Source of the DNA: an uncultured Bizionia sp.
Lineage (GTDB): Bacteria; Bacteroidota; Bacteroidia; Flavobacteriales; Flavobacteriaceae
NCBI GenBank assembly: GCA_947496215.1
Contig: CANMCF010000018.1
Location: forward strand, 1 to 64,000
DNA: 64,000 nt
Direction: 5' to 3'
The stretch's first letter is position 1. Each line of letters starts with the position of its first letter. This document shows positions 26,021 through 34,957 of this stretch, piece after piece. The position numbers were made by a program, and so were the translations under genes. The notes below the pieces were generated by a model. That model saw only the letters and a list, made by a program, of their open reading frames with translations. It was not told where the DNA came from and searched no databases.

Positions 26021-26708
26021 ATGTTTGATAATAGACGATGAACCATCATCGCAAAACATATTGAAGCACTTTATCAACGATGTCGATTTCTTGGACCTCA
26101 TCACAATATGCAATTCTGCTTTGGATGCCATGGAAACATTGAAATCACATACAGGCATTGACTTGTTGTTTCTAGACATAAACATGCCAAAAATATCCGG
26201 CCTCACTTTTTACAAATCATTACAACACAAACCTTATGTCATCTTTACGACTGCCTACCCACAATATGCCATAGATGGTTTTGAAGTCAATGCCGTCGAT
26301 TATTTATTGAAACCCTTCTCGTTCGATCGCTTTTTTACTGCCGTAAACAAGGTTTTTGACTTGAAAAACAATGCTAGAAAAACAACAACCGATCCTGATT
26401 TCATAATGATTAAGTCCAATAAGACCCTACACAAGATCGTTTTGAATGACCTATTGTTCGTAGAAGCCTTTGGAGATTACGTAAAACTACACCGTAAAGA
26501 AGATTGCATATTGACCAATAGTACCTTTACCAAATTATTGGAATCCTTACCAAGTGAAAAATTCATTCGCACCCATAAATCCTACGCCATAAACATAGAT
26601 TCCATAAATAGTGTAGTCGGAAACAAAGTCAACATAGACTCTAAATCCGTGCCCATAGGACAAACATATAAATCGGCTTTTCTAGAGAGACTGGATAAAA
26701 ACAACTAA
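26010..26708 (+). CDS. LytTR-family response regulator
   Basis: 232 residues: receiver domain 1-120 with acidic pair D9/D10 and phosphoacceptor D56 (LFLDINMP), TTAYP switch region and K106-type lysine (YLLKPFSF), then a LytTR DNA-binding domain (about 130-230; FVEAFGDYVKLH, FIRTHKSYAINI). It binds DNA when phosphorylated by the LytS-type kinase encoded just upstream. Gene overlap with the kinase (11 bases) supports a dedicated pair. Its binding site was not identified. Confidence 0.95.
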   Translation: MTIKCLIIDDEPSSQNILKHFINDVDFLDLITICNSALDAMETLKSHTGIDLLFLDINMPKISGLTFYKSLQHKPYVIFTTAYPQYAIDGFEVNAVDYLLKPFSFDRFFTAVNKVFDLKNNARKTTTDPDFIMIKSNKTLHKIVLNDLLFVEAFGDYVKLHRKEDCILTNSTFTKLLESLPSEKFIRTHKSYAINIDSINSVVGNKVNIDSKSVPIGQTYKSAFLERLDKNN

Positions 26709-26715
26709 CTTTATC

Positions 26716-26805
26716 ATGCGTAAACTAGGGTTCCTAAAAAGCAAGGATGAACCAACACCAACTAAACTAAAATTGAGATCCCCTTTTCTCAGCAAACCAA
26801 TATGA
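26716..26805 (+). CDS. Possible 29-residue peptide coupled to the next gene
   Basis: ATG at 26716 and TGA at 26803-26805; the stop overlaps the ATG at 26802 of the next gene in an ATGA arrangement, typical of translational coupling. The peptide is basic (starts MRKLGFLKSKDEPTP). It lies 7 bases after the response regulator. It may be a coupling leader rather than a functional peptide. No family recognised. Confidence 0.4.
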   Translation: MRKLGFLKSKDEPTPTKLKLRSPFLSKPI

Positions 26806-27275
26806 AGGCAGTATCAGTAGTAACCATTAGAAAAGAGCTAAAACATAAATCCAACGAAGATTTGGCAGAGCTTTGTTTACGTTTGTCCCGCTTTAAAAAG
26901 GAAAACAAAGAACTACTCACCTACCTCCTCTTTGAAGCCGACGATGAAAATGGTTACATACAAACCGTCAAACAAGAAATAGACATACAATTCGAAAATA
27001 TTAATACCGATAGCTATTTCTACATAAAAAAAAGTGTTAGAAAAATATTGAGACTCATAAAGAAGTTTAGTCGCTACTCCTTAAAAAAAGAAACAGAAGT
27101 AGATTTACTACTCCACTTCTGTCAAAAAATGAATGACTTAACACCTTCCATTGAGCGCAATGTGACATTAATGAATATTTATGATCGACAAATTGCCAGC
27201 ATAAAAAAACTGGTAACCACATTGCATGAGGATTTACAGTACGATTATAATTTAGAATTGGAGGATTTAAGATAA
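26802..27275 (+). CDS. Conserved hypothetical protein
   Basis: 157 residues, highly helical and charged, with a possible coiled segment (IRKELKHKSNEDLAELCLRL, LSRFKKENKELLTYLLF). No signal peptide or catalytic motif. I associate this type with uncharacterised Bacteroidota proteins near an RDD-family gene, and an RDD gene starts 12 bases downstream. The gene follows the LytTR regulator with an overlapping mini-ORF, so it may belong to the same transcript. Function unknown. Confidence 0.75.
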   Translation: MKAVSVVTIRKELKHKSNEDLAELCLRLSRFKKENKELLTYLLFEADDENGYIQTVKQEIDIQFENINTDSYFYIKKSVRKILRLIKKFSRYSLKKETEVDLLLHFCQKMNDLTPSIERNVTLMNIYDRQIASIKKLVTTLHEDLQYDYNLELEDLR

Positions 27276-27287
27276 AAAAGAAACAAA

Positions 27288-27698
27288 ATGAACGAACAAT
27301 ACAATTACCCACCCATTTTCTTAAGAGTAAAGGCGGCAATAATAGATGGCATACTAATTATGATGCTGATGTATTCGGCCACAGTGATATTTACAATGTT
27401 CGACTCCGTAAATGATATTGTGAAAATGGTTGTCTTCATCTTTATTTTTGTCCTATATGAGCCTTTGCTTGTAAGTTTTTTAGGAGCCAGCCTAGGTCAC
27501 TTGTTTTGTGACTTGAAAGTGGAAAGAGACAATGGCAGCAATAAAAACCTAACATTCCCTGTTGCCATACTTCGATTCTTCACAAAATCTCTTTTGGGAT
27601 GGATTTCTTTATTTTCAGTGTCTAGCGATAGTAAAAAAAGAGCAATTCATGATATGATGGCCAAATCGGTGGTGATCTACGTTGGAGACAAAAGATAA
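27288..27698 (+). CDS. RDD family membrane protein
   Basis: 136 residues with at least three membrane helices. It begins with the family hallmarks RVKAAIIDG (the Arg and Asp of RDD) and later SLGHLFCDLKV and KKRAIHDMMAKSVV. RDD proteins are small inner-membrane proteins, some proposed as ion transporters; the role of most is unknown. It starts 12 bases after the preceding helical protein, so an operon is likely. Confidence 0.85.
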   Translation: MNEQYNYPPIFLRVKAAIIDGILIMMLMYSATVIFTMFDSVNDIVKMVVFIFIFVLYEPLLVSFLGASLGHLFCDLKVERDNGSNKNLTFPVAILRFFTKSLLGWISLFSVSSDSKKRAIHDMMAKSVVIYVGDKR

Positions 27699-27744
27699 TT
27701 GACAACTAAAACATTATATGATTACAAATTCATCATCAACCTTC

Positions 27745-28749
27745 TCAATTTAAAACCCGAACCAACAACTCCTTCAACAAATCGCCTTGTGGCACGGCAT
27801 TGGATCCAACTCCTTTGCTTTTCACATCGAATTCTCGTAACGTCGCCACGATACCACTCACCTTTCTCATTGGGAAATTACGGGCAGCAGTTAAATATTC
27901 ATTTACGAAATATGGATTTACACGCAATGCAGAAGCGACACTTCTAGGTGATTTGTCTGTCATTCCATGCAACTGCAACAATTGAGAAAAGAAATTGAAC
28001 AACAAGGATACCGTTACAACCATTGGATTGTCCTTAGGGTTATCTGCAAAGTAGTCTACTATTTTAAAGGCTTGGGCATCGTTCCTTGCCCCAATGGCCT
28101 TACGCAACTCAAAATTGTTGTAATCCTTGCTAATCCCTATGTTCTCCTCAATGTGTTCAGGTGTTATCTGTGTATCTTTCGGTAAGACGATTTGCAACTT
28201 TTCCAGTTCATTGTTTATCTTACTCAGGTCCGTCCCCAAAAACTCCACCAACATTTGTGATGCTTTCGGAGCAATGCCATAGCCTTTTGCAGACAATACT
28301 CTACGAATCCAATCTGGCACTTGGTTATCGTATAGTTTTTTGCTTTCGAAGACAACTCCCATTTTCTTAATGGTCTTATATACTGCTTTACGTTTGTCTA
28401 TGCTCTTGTATTTATAGCAAATCACCAAAACGGTCGTCGGTTGTGGATTTTTTGCATAGGCATCCAACTTGTCTATGGTACGAGCCAAATCCTGAGCTTC
28501 CTTGACTATGACCACTTGCCTTTCAGCCATCATTGGGAAACGCTTCGCATTTCCTACTATATCTTCGATCGTAACATCGCGTCCATACAATACCATTTGA
28601 TTGAATCCCTTTTCCTCTTCTGCCAAAACAGTACTCTCTATGAAATCAGAGATCTTATCTATGTAATACGCCTCTTCACCCATCAATAGGTAAATGGGTT
28701 TCAGTTTTTTATTCTTTATATCGGTTACCAGTTGTTTGACTTCGTCCAA
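27745..28749 (-). CDS. holA: DNA polymerase III subunit delta
   Basis: HolA opens the beta sliding clamp within the clamp loader. 334 residues if translation starts at TTG 28749 (MDEVKQLVTDIKNKKLKPIYL), the usual family start. A GTG at 28785 would add 12 residues. The conserved N-terminal region (YLLMGEEAYYIDKISDFIE) and a lid domain with VEFLGTDLSKINNELEKL are present, as is the C-terminal collar domain. There is no functional Walker A site, as expected for delta. It diverges from the HsdR-N-like gene at 28818. Confidence 0.93.
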   Translation of the reverse strand: MDEVKQLVTDIKNKKLKPIYLLMGEEAYYIDKISDFIESTVLAEEEKGFNQMVLYGRDVTIEDIVGNAKRFPMMAERQVVIVKEAQDLARTIDKLDAYAKNPQPTTVLVICYKYKSIDKRKAVYKTIKKMGVVFESKKLYDNQVPDWIRRVLSAKGYGIAPKASQMLVEFLGTDLSKINNELEKLQIVLPKDTQITPEHIEENIGISKDYNNFELRKAIGARNDAQAFKIVDYFADNPKDNPMVVTVSLLFNFFSQLLQLHGMTDKSPRSVASALRVNPYFVNEYLTAARNFPMRKVSGIVATLREFDVKSKGVGSNAVPQGDLLKELLVRVLN

Positions 28750-28805
28750 AATATACTCTGTATTTAATTTTTCTTTTAAAATCACTTAAAGTGACTTTAT
28801 AATTT

Positions 28806-28813
28806 TAAATTTG
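28806..28813 (+). promoter_or_regulatory. -7 element next to a GTG start (possible leaderless mRNA)
   Basis: TAAATTTG at 28806-28813 matches TAnnTTTG exactly and ends 4 bases before the GTG start at 28818. The start of transcription would be at or near the start codon. The -33 region shows no TTG. Confidence 0.45.
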
Positions 28814-28817
28814 TGTA

Positions 28818-29267
28818 GTGCAAAAATTAAATTTTCCTACATATTCGTTTCGACTCAAAAATAGCGAAAATAAAGTATCTATTTTTGATGTCATTCGTAA
28901 AAGATTCATGATTCTACAACCAGAAGAATGGGTGAGACAACACTGTGTCCACTATTTGATGAATGAGAAGAAATACCCCATTGCTCTCATCAATGTCGAA
29001 AAAGAATTAAAAATCAACAATTTAAAGAAACGCTATGACATTGTCGTCTTCAATCCCGATGGCAGCATTCATCTAATAATAGAATGCAAAGCACCCAAAA
29101 TCACCATCGATCAAACGACCTTTGATCAAATAGCAAGGTATAATTTGGCATTGAATGCAACCTACCTGATGGTGACCAACGGATTAAATCATTATTATTG
29201 CATGATGGATTTCGAGGCTGAAAAATATCGATTTTTGAAAGACATCCCGGAATATGAAACAAATTGA
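28818..29267 (+). CDS. HsdR N-terminal-like (restriction endonuclease-fold) protein
   Basis: 149 residues, GTG start. The family core is visible: RKRFMILQPEEWVRQHCVHYL, EKELKINNLKKRYDIVVF and IIECKAPKI, giving the D...E-x-K triad of the PD-(D/E)xK nuclease fold found at the N-terminus of type I restriction HsdR. It stands alone with no helicase, HsdM or HsdS, and such stand-alone copies are common in Bacteroidota, so it is probably not a restriction system. It may be a repair or housekeeping nuclease, since it diverges from holA. Activity unproven. Confidence 0.85.
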   Translation: MQKLNFPTYSFRLKNSENKVSIFDVIRKRFMILQPEEWVRQHCVHYLMNEKKYPIALINVEKELKINNLKKRYDIVVFNPDGSIHLIIECKAPKITIDQTTFDQIARYNLALNATYLMVTNGLNHYYCMMDFEAEKYRFLKDIPEYETN

Positions 29268-29291
29268 CAATTAACTAGAAATTTAAGACCA

Positions 29292-30281
29292 TTGAAACTT
29301 GCCATCGTCATACTTAACTGGAATGGAAAAGGGTTATTGGAAACCTTCTTGCCATCAATTATCAGGCATTCCGAGAATGCCTCCATATATGTTGCAGACA
29401 ATGCCTCCACGGATGACTCCGTAAACTTTGTCCGTTCAAGTTTTCCTTCCGTGAAGATCATCCAAAATGTAGAAAATGGTGGCTATGCCAAAGGTTACAA
29501 CGATGCTTTGAAACATATTGAAGCCGATGTATTTTGTTTGGTCAACAGTGATATCGAAGTCACTGAAAATTGGCTTCTCCCGATTGTTTCTACTTTTGAC
29601 TCTGAGGACAACACAGCCATCATCCAACCCAAAATACTGGATTACAAAAAAAAGACGCATTTTGAATATGCAGGTGCAGCTGGTGGTTTCATAGATAAAT
29701 ATGGTTACCCCTTTTGCCGTGGTCGTATTTTTGATACCATCGAGGAAGATAAAGGACAATACGATGAGAATTCTGAAATATTCTGGGCTTCTGGTGCTTG
29801 TTTTTTTATAAGAAGTACAGTTTTCAATGCCTTGAAAGGTTTTGATGAATCCTTTTTTGCTCATATGGAGGAAATCGATCTATGCTGGAGAGCTCACAAT
29901 TTGGGATATACCTCCAAATACAATTCAAATTCCATCGTATATCATGTAGGAGGAGCCACCTTGAATGCATCCAATCCAAAAAAGACATACCTCAACTTTA
30001 GAAATAGTTTATTTACACTCACCAAAAATGCATCTGGAGGAATCATTTTTCTATTATTTGTTCGGCTGATATTGGATGGGTTGGCTAGTCTAAAATTCTT
30101 GATAGTCATGAAACCCATGCACATCTTTGCTATCTTAAAGGCTCATTTTGGTTTTTACGCACACTTGCCTCGTCTATTGAAAAAAAGAAGATTGTTAAAA
30201 CAATCCCAAAACTATTACAAGGAAAAATCTATTGTTTGGTCTTATTACGTAAATAGCAAAAAACTATTTAACCGTTTATAA
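29292..30281 (+). CDS. Glycosyltransferase family 2
   Basis: 329 residues, TTG start at 29292 directly giving MKLAIVILNWNGKG; no ATG is available upstream. The GT-A fold motifs are present: VADNASTDDS, NGGYAKGYNDAL, LVNSDIEV (the DxD-type site) and WASGACFFIRSTVF, with EEIDLCWR later. A C-terminal hydrophobic segment (IIFLLFVRLILDGLASLKFL) suggests membrane association. It transfers a sugar from a nucleotide donor to an envelope glycan. No glycan cluster surrounds it, so the acceptor is unknown. Confidence 0.9.
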   Translation: MKLAIVILNWNGKGLLETFLPSIIRHSENASIYVADNASTDDSVNFVRSSFPSVKIIQNVENGGYAKGYNDALKHIEADVFCLVNSDIEVTENWLLPIVSTFDSEDNTAIIQPKILDYKKKTHFEYAGAAGGFIDKYGYPFCRGRIFDTIEEDKGQYDENSEIFWASGACFFIRSTVFNALKGFDESFFAHMEEIDLCWRAHNLGYTSKYNSNSIVYHVGGATLNASNPKKTYLNFRNSLFTLTKNASGGIIFLLFVRLILDGLASLKFLIVMKPMHIFAILKAHFGFYAHLPRLLKKRRLLKQSQNYYKEKSIVWSYYVNSKKLFNRL

Positions 30282-30331
30282 GTGTTTAGCAAAAATTTTG
30301 TTAATCCTTATTTTAACATTTTAATTTTCTA

Positions 30332-30339
30332 TACTTTTG
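30332..30339 (+). promoter_or_regulatory. -7 element before the OmpA-like lipoprotein
   Basis: TACTTTTG matches TAnnTTTG, 35 bases before the ATG at 30375. No good TTG at the usual distance. Confidence 0.4.
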
Positions 30340-30374
30340 ATCTGTTAAGATTTAATTTTATTCAATAACCAATT

Positions 30375-31229
30375 ATGAAGAAATTTGTATTATTAGGTGC
30401 AGTCGCACTATTAACTTTAGGTTCTTGTGTTTCAAAGAAGGACTTTTTAGCCTTGGAGGAAAAACATAAAAATACTCAGGATTTATTAAATTCTGCAACG
30501 ATAAAGCTAAACAAGTGTTTGGCAGATGAAGCAGCTTCTGTTGCTAGAGGAAAGGAATTGGAAGCCCGATTGGCAGATTTGAAAAAAACGAATCAAGACC
30601 TGATTCAATCCTCAAAGGATATGACCGTCTTGACCACAAAAGGGGCAGAAAACTTAGAGAAGTCCTTAGAGAGCCTTAAAGAGAAAGACTTAAAGATAAC
30701 ACGCTTGCAAGATGCATTGACCAAAAAAGATAGTGTGACTTTGGCTTTGGTGACCAGTCTTAAAAAAGAAGTTGGCTTAAACGATCCAGACATAGAAATC
30801 AATGTTGAAAAGAGTGTCGTTTTCATTTCACTTTCCGATAAACTGCTATTTAAGAGTGGAAGCTACAACATTACATCAAGAGCTACGGAAATATTAGGAA
30901 AAGTAGCCACGGTAATTAACAGCAAGCCCGATTTTGAAGCAATGATAGAAGGACACACAGATAATGTCCCTTACAAAAAAGGAGTATTGATAGACAATTG
31001 GGATTTAAGTGTAAAACGTAGCACTTCCATTGTTAGGGCTTTACAAGATCTAGGTGTGAATCCGGCTCAGTTGATAGCTGCCGGTCGTGCAGACCACATA
31101 CCACTGGTAAAAAATGATACTGCTGAAAATCGCGCAACAAATCGTCGTACAAAGATTATGATCTTACCGAAGATCGATCAATTCTACGATATGATAGAAA
31201 GTGAAATGAAATCTCTCTCCGAAGAGTAA
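30375..31229 (+). CDS. OmpA-family peptidoglycan-binding lipoprotein
   Basis: 284 residues. The lipobox is TLGSC (Cys18). Residues about 25-125 form a long charged coiled coil (LEEKHKNTQDLLNSATIKLN ... LEKSLESLKEKDLKITRLQD). The C-terminal OmpA domain (about 145-265) has FKSGSYNITSRA, EGHTDNVP and the NRRTKI arginine that binds diaminopimelate. It should be anchored in the outer membrane and tether it to peptidoglycan. Ends before a strong terminator, single gene. Confidence 0.93.
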   Translation: MKKFVLLGAVALLTLGSCVSKKDFLALEEKHKNTQDLLNSATIKLNKCLADEAASVARGKELEARLADLKKTNQDLIQSSKDMTVLTTKGAENLEKSLESLKEKDLKITRLQDALTKKDSVTLALVTSLKKEVGLNDPDIEINVEKSVVFISLSDKLLFKSGSYNITSRATEILGKVATVINSKPDFEAMIEGHTDNVPYKKGVLIDNWDLSVKRSTSIVRALQDLGVNPAQLIAAGRADHIPLVKNDTAENRATNRRTKIMILPKIDQFYDMIESEMKSLSEE

Positions 31230-31250
31230 CAACCATAAAAACAGCAACCT

Positions 31251-31294
31251 ATAAAGCGTCTCGTCATCATTGGATAACAAGACGCTTTATTTTT
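31251..31294 (+). terminator. Terminator after the OmpA-like gene
   Basis: 11-bp perfect stem (31251-31261 with 31280-31290), then a run of T. It starts 22 bases after the stop at 31229. Confidence 0.85.
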
Positions 31295-31381
31295 GTTTAT
31301 AATCATTTTAAATACTAAATTTATATTCATTGACAAACGAAGACAGTCTCCCTTTTTGAAAATCCAAAAAATGGAATTAAC

Positions 31382-32719
31382 ATGAAAAAAACAGTATTGG
31401 CGTTAGGGCTCCTCATATCCTTGTCGTGTGCAAACGAACCTTATTATGAAGATGTCTCCGATATTGATTTGACTCTTTTATCTATAATAGATGTTACTTC
31501 CAACGGACAAGGTGTTGATTTTTTCCTACTGCCAAATTCAACAGATTTCTCAAATATCCCTCAAGATCCTCTAAACCCTTTAAATGCAGCAAAGGTTAAT
31601 CTAGGAAGACTGTTGCTCCATGAAACGGCAACTGGAGGCAACCCAAAAATGACCGAAGTCATTGAAACCTATTCTTGTGCCAGTTGTCACCCAGTGGCTT
31701 CCGGATTTTATTCCGGCAATCTTCAAGGTATAGGAGAAGGTGGCGTTGGTTTCGGTTTACAAGGAGAAGATAGGCAAATTAATCAAGGTATGCCGATAGA
31801 TTCCGTGGACATAATTCCCATAAAGGTACCAACCCTTTTAAATACTGCCTATCAAGATGTGATGCTTTGGAATGGCTCTTTGGGTGCCACTGGAATAAAT
31901 GCTCCATTCGTTGCCCAAAATGCAAACGACATTCCAGAAAACCTATTAGGGTACCAAGGACTGGAAACTCAGGGCATAGTTGGACAAAACGCTCACCGAT
32001 TAAAAATAGATGAAGACTTTGCCACTGCTTATGGCTACAAGGACATGTTCGATGATGCTTTTCCTGATTTCCCTGAAAGTTCACGTTATTCCCAAACTAC
32101 AGGCGGTTTGGCGATAGCTGCATACAATAGAACTATCTTAGCCAACAAATCTCCTTGGCAAGATTGGTTGAAAGGCCAATATCATGCCATGTCCAATCAA
32201 GAAAAACGTGGAGCCATTTTGTTTTTGGACAAAGCCAATTGCGTGAATTGCCACACAGGGCCTGCTTTGAAATCCAATACGTTCTATGCATTGGGTTTAG
32301 GTGATATGGACCAGAGCAATGGAGTTGTAATCAATCAAGAGCAATTTGAAGAGATAAAGAAAGGGAGGGGTGGATTCACCAACGATCCAAATGATGACTA
32401 TAAATTTAAAGTGCCCAACCTTTATAACCTAAAAAGCAATTTGTTTTATGGCCACGGCAGCACCTTCAATTCTTTGAATGACATCATCACCTATATTGTT
32501 TCTGGTGAAAAGGAAAACCTTAGTGTTCCAGATTCCCAATTAGCAGAAGACTTTATCGATTTGAATTTATCTCAGCAAGAAATAGGCGATCTGGTAGCCT
32601 TTGTCGAAAATGCCCTTTACGACCCAAATCTTGAACGCTATGCTCCAAATGAAGTTCTTTCTGGGAATTGTATTCCCAACGGAGACCTACAATCACAAAT
32701 AGACTTGGATTGCAATTGA
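31382..32719 (+). CDS. Di-haem cytochrome c peroxidase family lipoprotein (second)
   Basis: 445 residues; lipobox SLSC (Cys16) then ANEPYYED. Two haem sites: CASCH at about residue 100 and CVNCH at about residue 287. It shares the two-domain layout of the protein at 21331 but is longer, with inserts between the haems, so it is a paralogue rather than a recent duplicate. The C-terminus (NCIPNGDLQSQIDLDCN) has two Cys that could form a disulfide. Probable periplasmic peroxidase or oxidase facing the cell surface. Donor unknown. Confidence 0.88.
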   Translation: MKKTVLALGLLISLSCANEPYYEDVSDIDLTLLSIIDVTSNGQGVDFFLLPNSTDFSNIPQDPLNPLNAAKVNLGRLLLHETATGGNPKMTEVIETYSCASCHPVASGFYSGNLQGIGEGGVGFGLQGEDRQINQGMPIDSVDIIPIKVPTLLNTAYQDVMLWNGSLGATGINAPFVAQNANDIPENLLGYQGLETQGIVGQNAHRLKIDEDFATAYGYKDMFDDAFPDFPESSRYSQTTGGLAIAAYNRTILANKSPWQDWLKGQYHAMSNQEKRGAILFLDKANCVNCHTGPALKSNTFYALGLGDMDQSNGVVINQEQFEEIKKGRGGFTNDPNDDYKFKVPNLYNLKSNLFYGHGSTFNSLNDIITYIVSGEKENLSVPDSQLAEDFIDLNLSQQEIGDLVAFVENALYDPNLERYAPNEVLSGNCIPNGDLQSQIDLDCN

Positions 32720-32768
32720 ATTAACAAGCCATGGAATAGTCTATAGGAGTTTACAGGAAGATTAAGTA

Positions 32769-33389
32769 TTAGAATATTTCCAAACTTCCTTTTCCTTCTC
32801 TAATGACCACTGGTTCGTTTTCAGACAAATCTATGATGGTTGAAGCTTCATTGTCACCATAACCTCCATCGATCACCAAATCGACGAGGTTGTCCCATTT
32901 TTCCAAAATCAACTCAGGATCTGTGGTATATTCCAAAATGGTATCCTCATCTCGGATGGATGTCGAAACGATAGGATTACCTAGTTCCTTGACAATTTCC
33001 AAAGCAATGTTATTATTGGGAACACGTATACCTACTTCCTTTTTCTTTTTGAAAACGGAAGGCAACGATTTGGATCCTGGCAATATAAAGGTATATGGCC
33101 CTGGCAATGCTCTCTTTAAGATTTTAAAGGTAGATGTGTCTATCTGCTTTACGTAGTCACTTAAGTGGCTTAGGTCGTGACAAATAAAAGACAATTTGGC
33201 TTTTTCCACCTTTACGCCCTTTATTCGAGCTATGCGCTCCAAAGCCTTATTGTTCGTAATATCGCAACCTAGACCATAAACGGTATCTGTTGGGTATATT
33301 ATCAATCCTCCTTTTTTAAGCACATCCACTACACGCTTAATTTCTTTGGGATTAGGATTGTCTTCGTATATTCTGATAAACTCTGCCAA
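32769..33389 (-). CDS. Threonylcarbamoyl-AMP synthase (YrdC/Sua5 type)
   Basis: It makes threonylcarbamoyl-AMP from threonine, bicarbonate and ATP for the t6A37 modification of tRNA. 206 residues from the TTG at 33389 (MAEFIRIYEDNPN), the normal length of the family. An upstream ATG at 33488 would add 33 non-conserved residues and lies upstream of the -7 element. The motifs GGLIIYPTDTVYGLGCDI, PGPYTFIL, VGIRVPNN and NPIVSTSIR are all present. Single leftward gene, convergent with the peroxidase. Confidence 0.92.
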   Translation of the reverse strand: MAEFIRIYEDNPNPKEIKRVVDVLKKGGLIIYPTDTVYGLGCDITNNKALERIARIKGVKVEKAKLSFICHDLSHLSDYVKQIDTSTFKILKRALPGPYTFILPGSKSLPSVFKKKKEVGIRVPNNNIALEIVKELGNPIVSTSIRDEDTILEYTTDPELILEKWDNLVDLVIDGGYGDNEASTIIDLSENEPVVIREGKGSLEIF

Positions 33390-33406
33390 ACTAATTGCTT
33401 TAAATA

Positions 33407-33414
33407 CAAAACTA
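33407..33414 (-). promoter_or_regulatory. -7 element of the threonylcarbamoyl-AMP synthase gene
   Basis: TAGTTTTG on the minus strand matches TAnnTTTG and lies 18 bases before the TTG start at 33389. It excludes the longer ATG start at 33488 if this promoter is used. Confidence 0.5.
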
Positions 33415-33712
33415 TATATTTTAATCGAGAGCTTCTCTTTTATTTCATTATTCTTTTCTGAAGGAGTCCTTTCTACGAGAAATCTCATTTGTCAACAACA
33501 TTCATTCAATATGTCAAGCCATAATTTTTCACAACATCAATTTTGGCCTTTTAATTACTCACTGTCAATTCAATATGAATACCAAACAACTAATTATCAA
33601 TAATATTCGTATATTACAAATAGAGAAACAACAAATTTATATACTCGAACATATGTAGGCTTGACCATAATAATTACCTTATAGTTTCGTTTACACAGTA
33701 AATACGCACCAT

Positions 33713-34576
33713 ATGTTAAAGTCTACAAAACTTATCTTGATTGCCCTGTTTTTGTCTATTGCCATTTTCAGCTGCAGCAATGAAGAAGTCAACATCCCTG
33801 AAGCTATTGTAGAATCTACTGAATATTGGGAGCAACTCAATGTCTCATATGGCAATGACCCTGAGCAAATTTATGACATTTACCTTCCGGAAGACAGAAC
33901 CATGGATACCAAAGTAATTATTTTGGTTCATGGAGGCGGTTGGACATCTGGAGATAAAAATGACATGAATGGTTTCAAAGACATCATTCGACAGGATTTA
34001 CCGGATTATGTCATTGTAAACATCAATTATAGGCTTGCAGATGAGGACAACCACGCGTACCCGATGCAAATCAATGACATCACAGCCGTAATAGACCATT
34101 TAAAAACCAATGGAAGTGACTATATCATATCTGATGACTTTGGCTTTATAGGTATAAGTGCTGGTGCTCACTTATCCATGCTATGGAGTTATGCTTTCGA
34201 TACCAATAACGACATAGGTATGGTATGCAGCATCGTAGGACCTACCAATTTTACAGATCCAGCCTATTTAAACAATGTAGATCCCGAAGTCCAGATGCTA
34301 ATAGACGCACTGGGTCTAGATGCAAGTACTTCTTTTTTGGAAGAAATAAGCCCTTTGCATCAGGTTACTGCTTCAGCACCACCTTCCATATTGTTTTACG
34401 GCGGAACAGATCCTTTGGTACCCACGACACAAGGTACTGCTTTAGATGAAAAATTAACAACTCTAGACGTTACGCATCAGTTTACATTATACCCCAACGA
34501 AGGACATGGTTGGGTCGGATTGAACTTGATGGATACTTGGAACAAGTTGAAGGTGTTTATCTCAATTCATTTATAA
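33713..34576 (+). CDS. Alpha/beta-hydrolase lipoprotein (esterase-like)
   Basis: 287 residues; lipobox FSC (Cys21) followed by SNEEVN. The hydrolase fold shows VHGGGWTSG (oxyanion hole), GISAGAHLS (nucleophile Ser in GxSxG), a later Asp (TDPLVP) and His (EGHGW). This is the hormone-sensitive lipase or carboxylesterase layout. As a lipoprotein it should act in the periplasm or on the outer membrane, perhaps deacetylating sugars or cleaving esters from polymers. The next 1.2 kb holds only transposon debris. Confidence 0.88.
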   Translation: MLKSTKLILIALFLSIAIFSCSNEEVNIPEAIVESTEYWEQLNVSYGNDPEQIYDIYLPEDRTMDTKVIILVHGGGWTSGDKNDMNGFKDIIRQDLPDYVIVNINYRLADEDNHAYPMQINDITAVIDHLKTNGSDYIISDDFGFIGISAGAHLSMLWSYAFDTNNDIGMVCSIVGPTNFTDPAYLNNVDPEVQMLIDALGLDASTSFLEEISPLHQVTASAPPSILFYGGTDPLVPTTQGTALDEKLTTLDVTHQFTLYPNEGHGWVGLNLMDTWNKLKVFISIHL

Positions 34577-34651
34577 TTTTTGGTCTTTAAATTCAGTTGT
34601 TTGAACTCTGAATACGTCACTTATATTTTCTATCCTGTAATTTGATCAAAT

Positions 34652-34750
34652 AAAAGATGACAACCAACACCTCTAGCCCTTCTTATTATTCTCTTTCGGG
34701 GCAAAACATATGACAAATTCGAAAGACAACTACCAAATTAGTCGTGTAAT
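34652..34750 (+). repeat. Diverged ~100-bp repeat, copy 1
   Basis: It aligns with 40171-40269 in the same orientation, sharing AAAAG, CAACCAA, CAAAA, GAAAG and TAGTCGTGT/CAGTCGTGT-type blocks with only small gaps. Contains stops in frame, so it is not obviously coding. Confidence 0.6.
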
Positions 34751-34957
34751 GCGAAGCTAAAAGACAACAAAGTCCACAGTATGAATTGACAAACCTGCGT
34801 CACAAAATAACATAGACGAATGCAGCAATAGATATCACATTTATAGCTAGTGCTAGGATTTTACACCAATTAAGTATTTAGCAGCTCCTTAAATTTAGAT
34901 TAGCTTACTGATTTACAATAAACTAAATCTATTTTTCTTCCATATTGATGTTTTCAA

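Noticed and set aside
28818-29267. Type I restriction system
   Set aside because: Only the HsdR-N-like nuclease domain is present; no helicase, HsdM or HsdS nearby.
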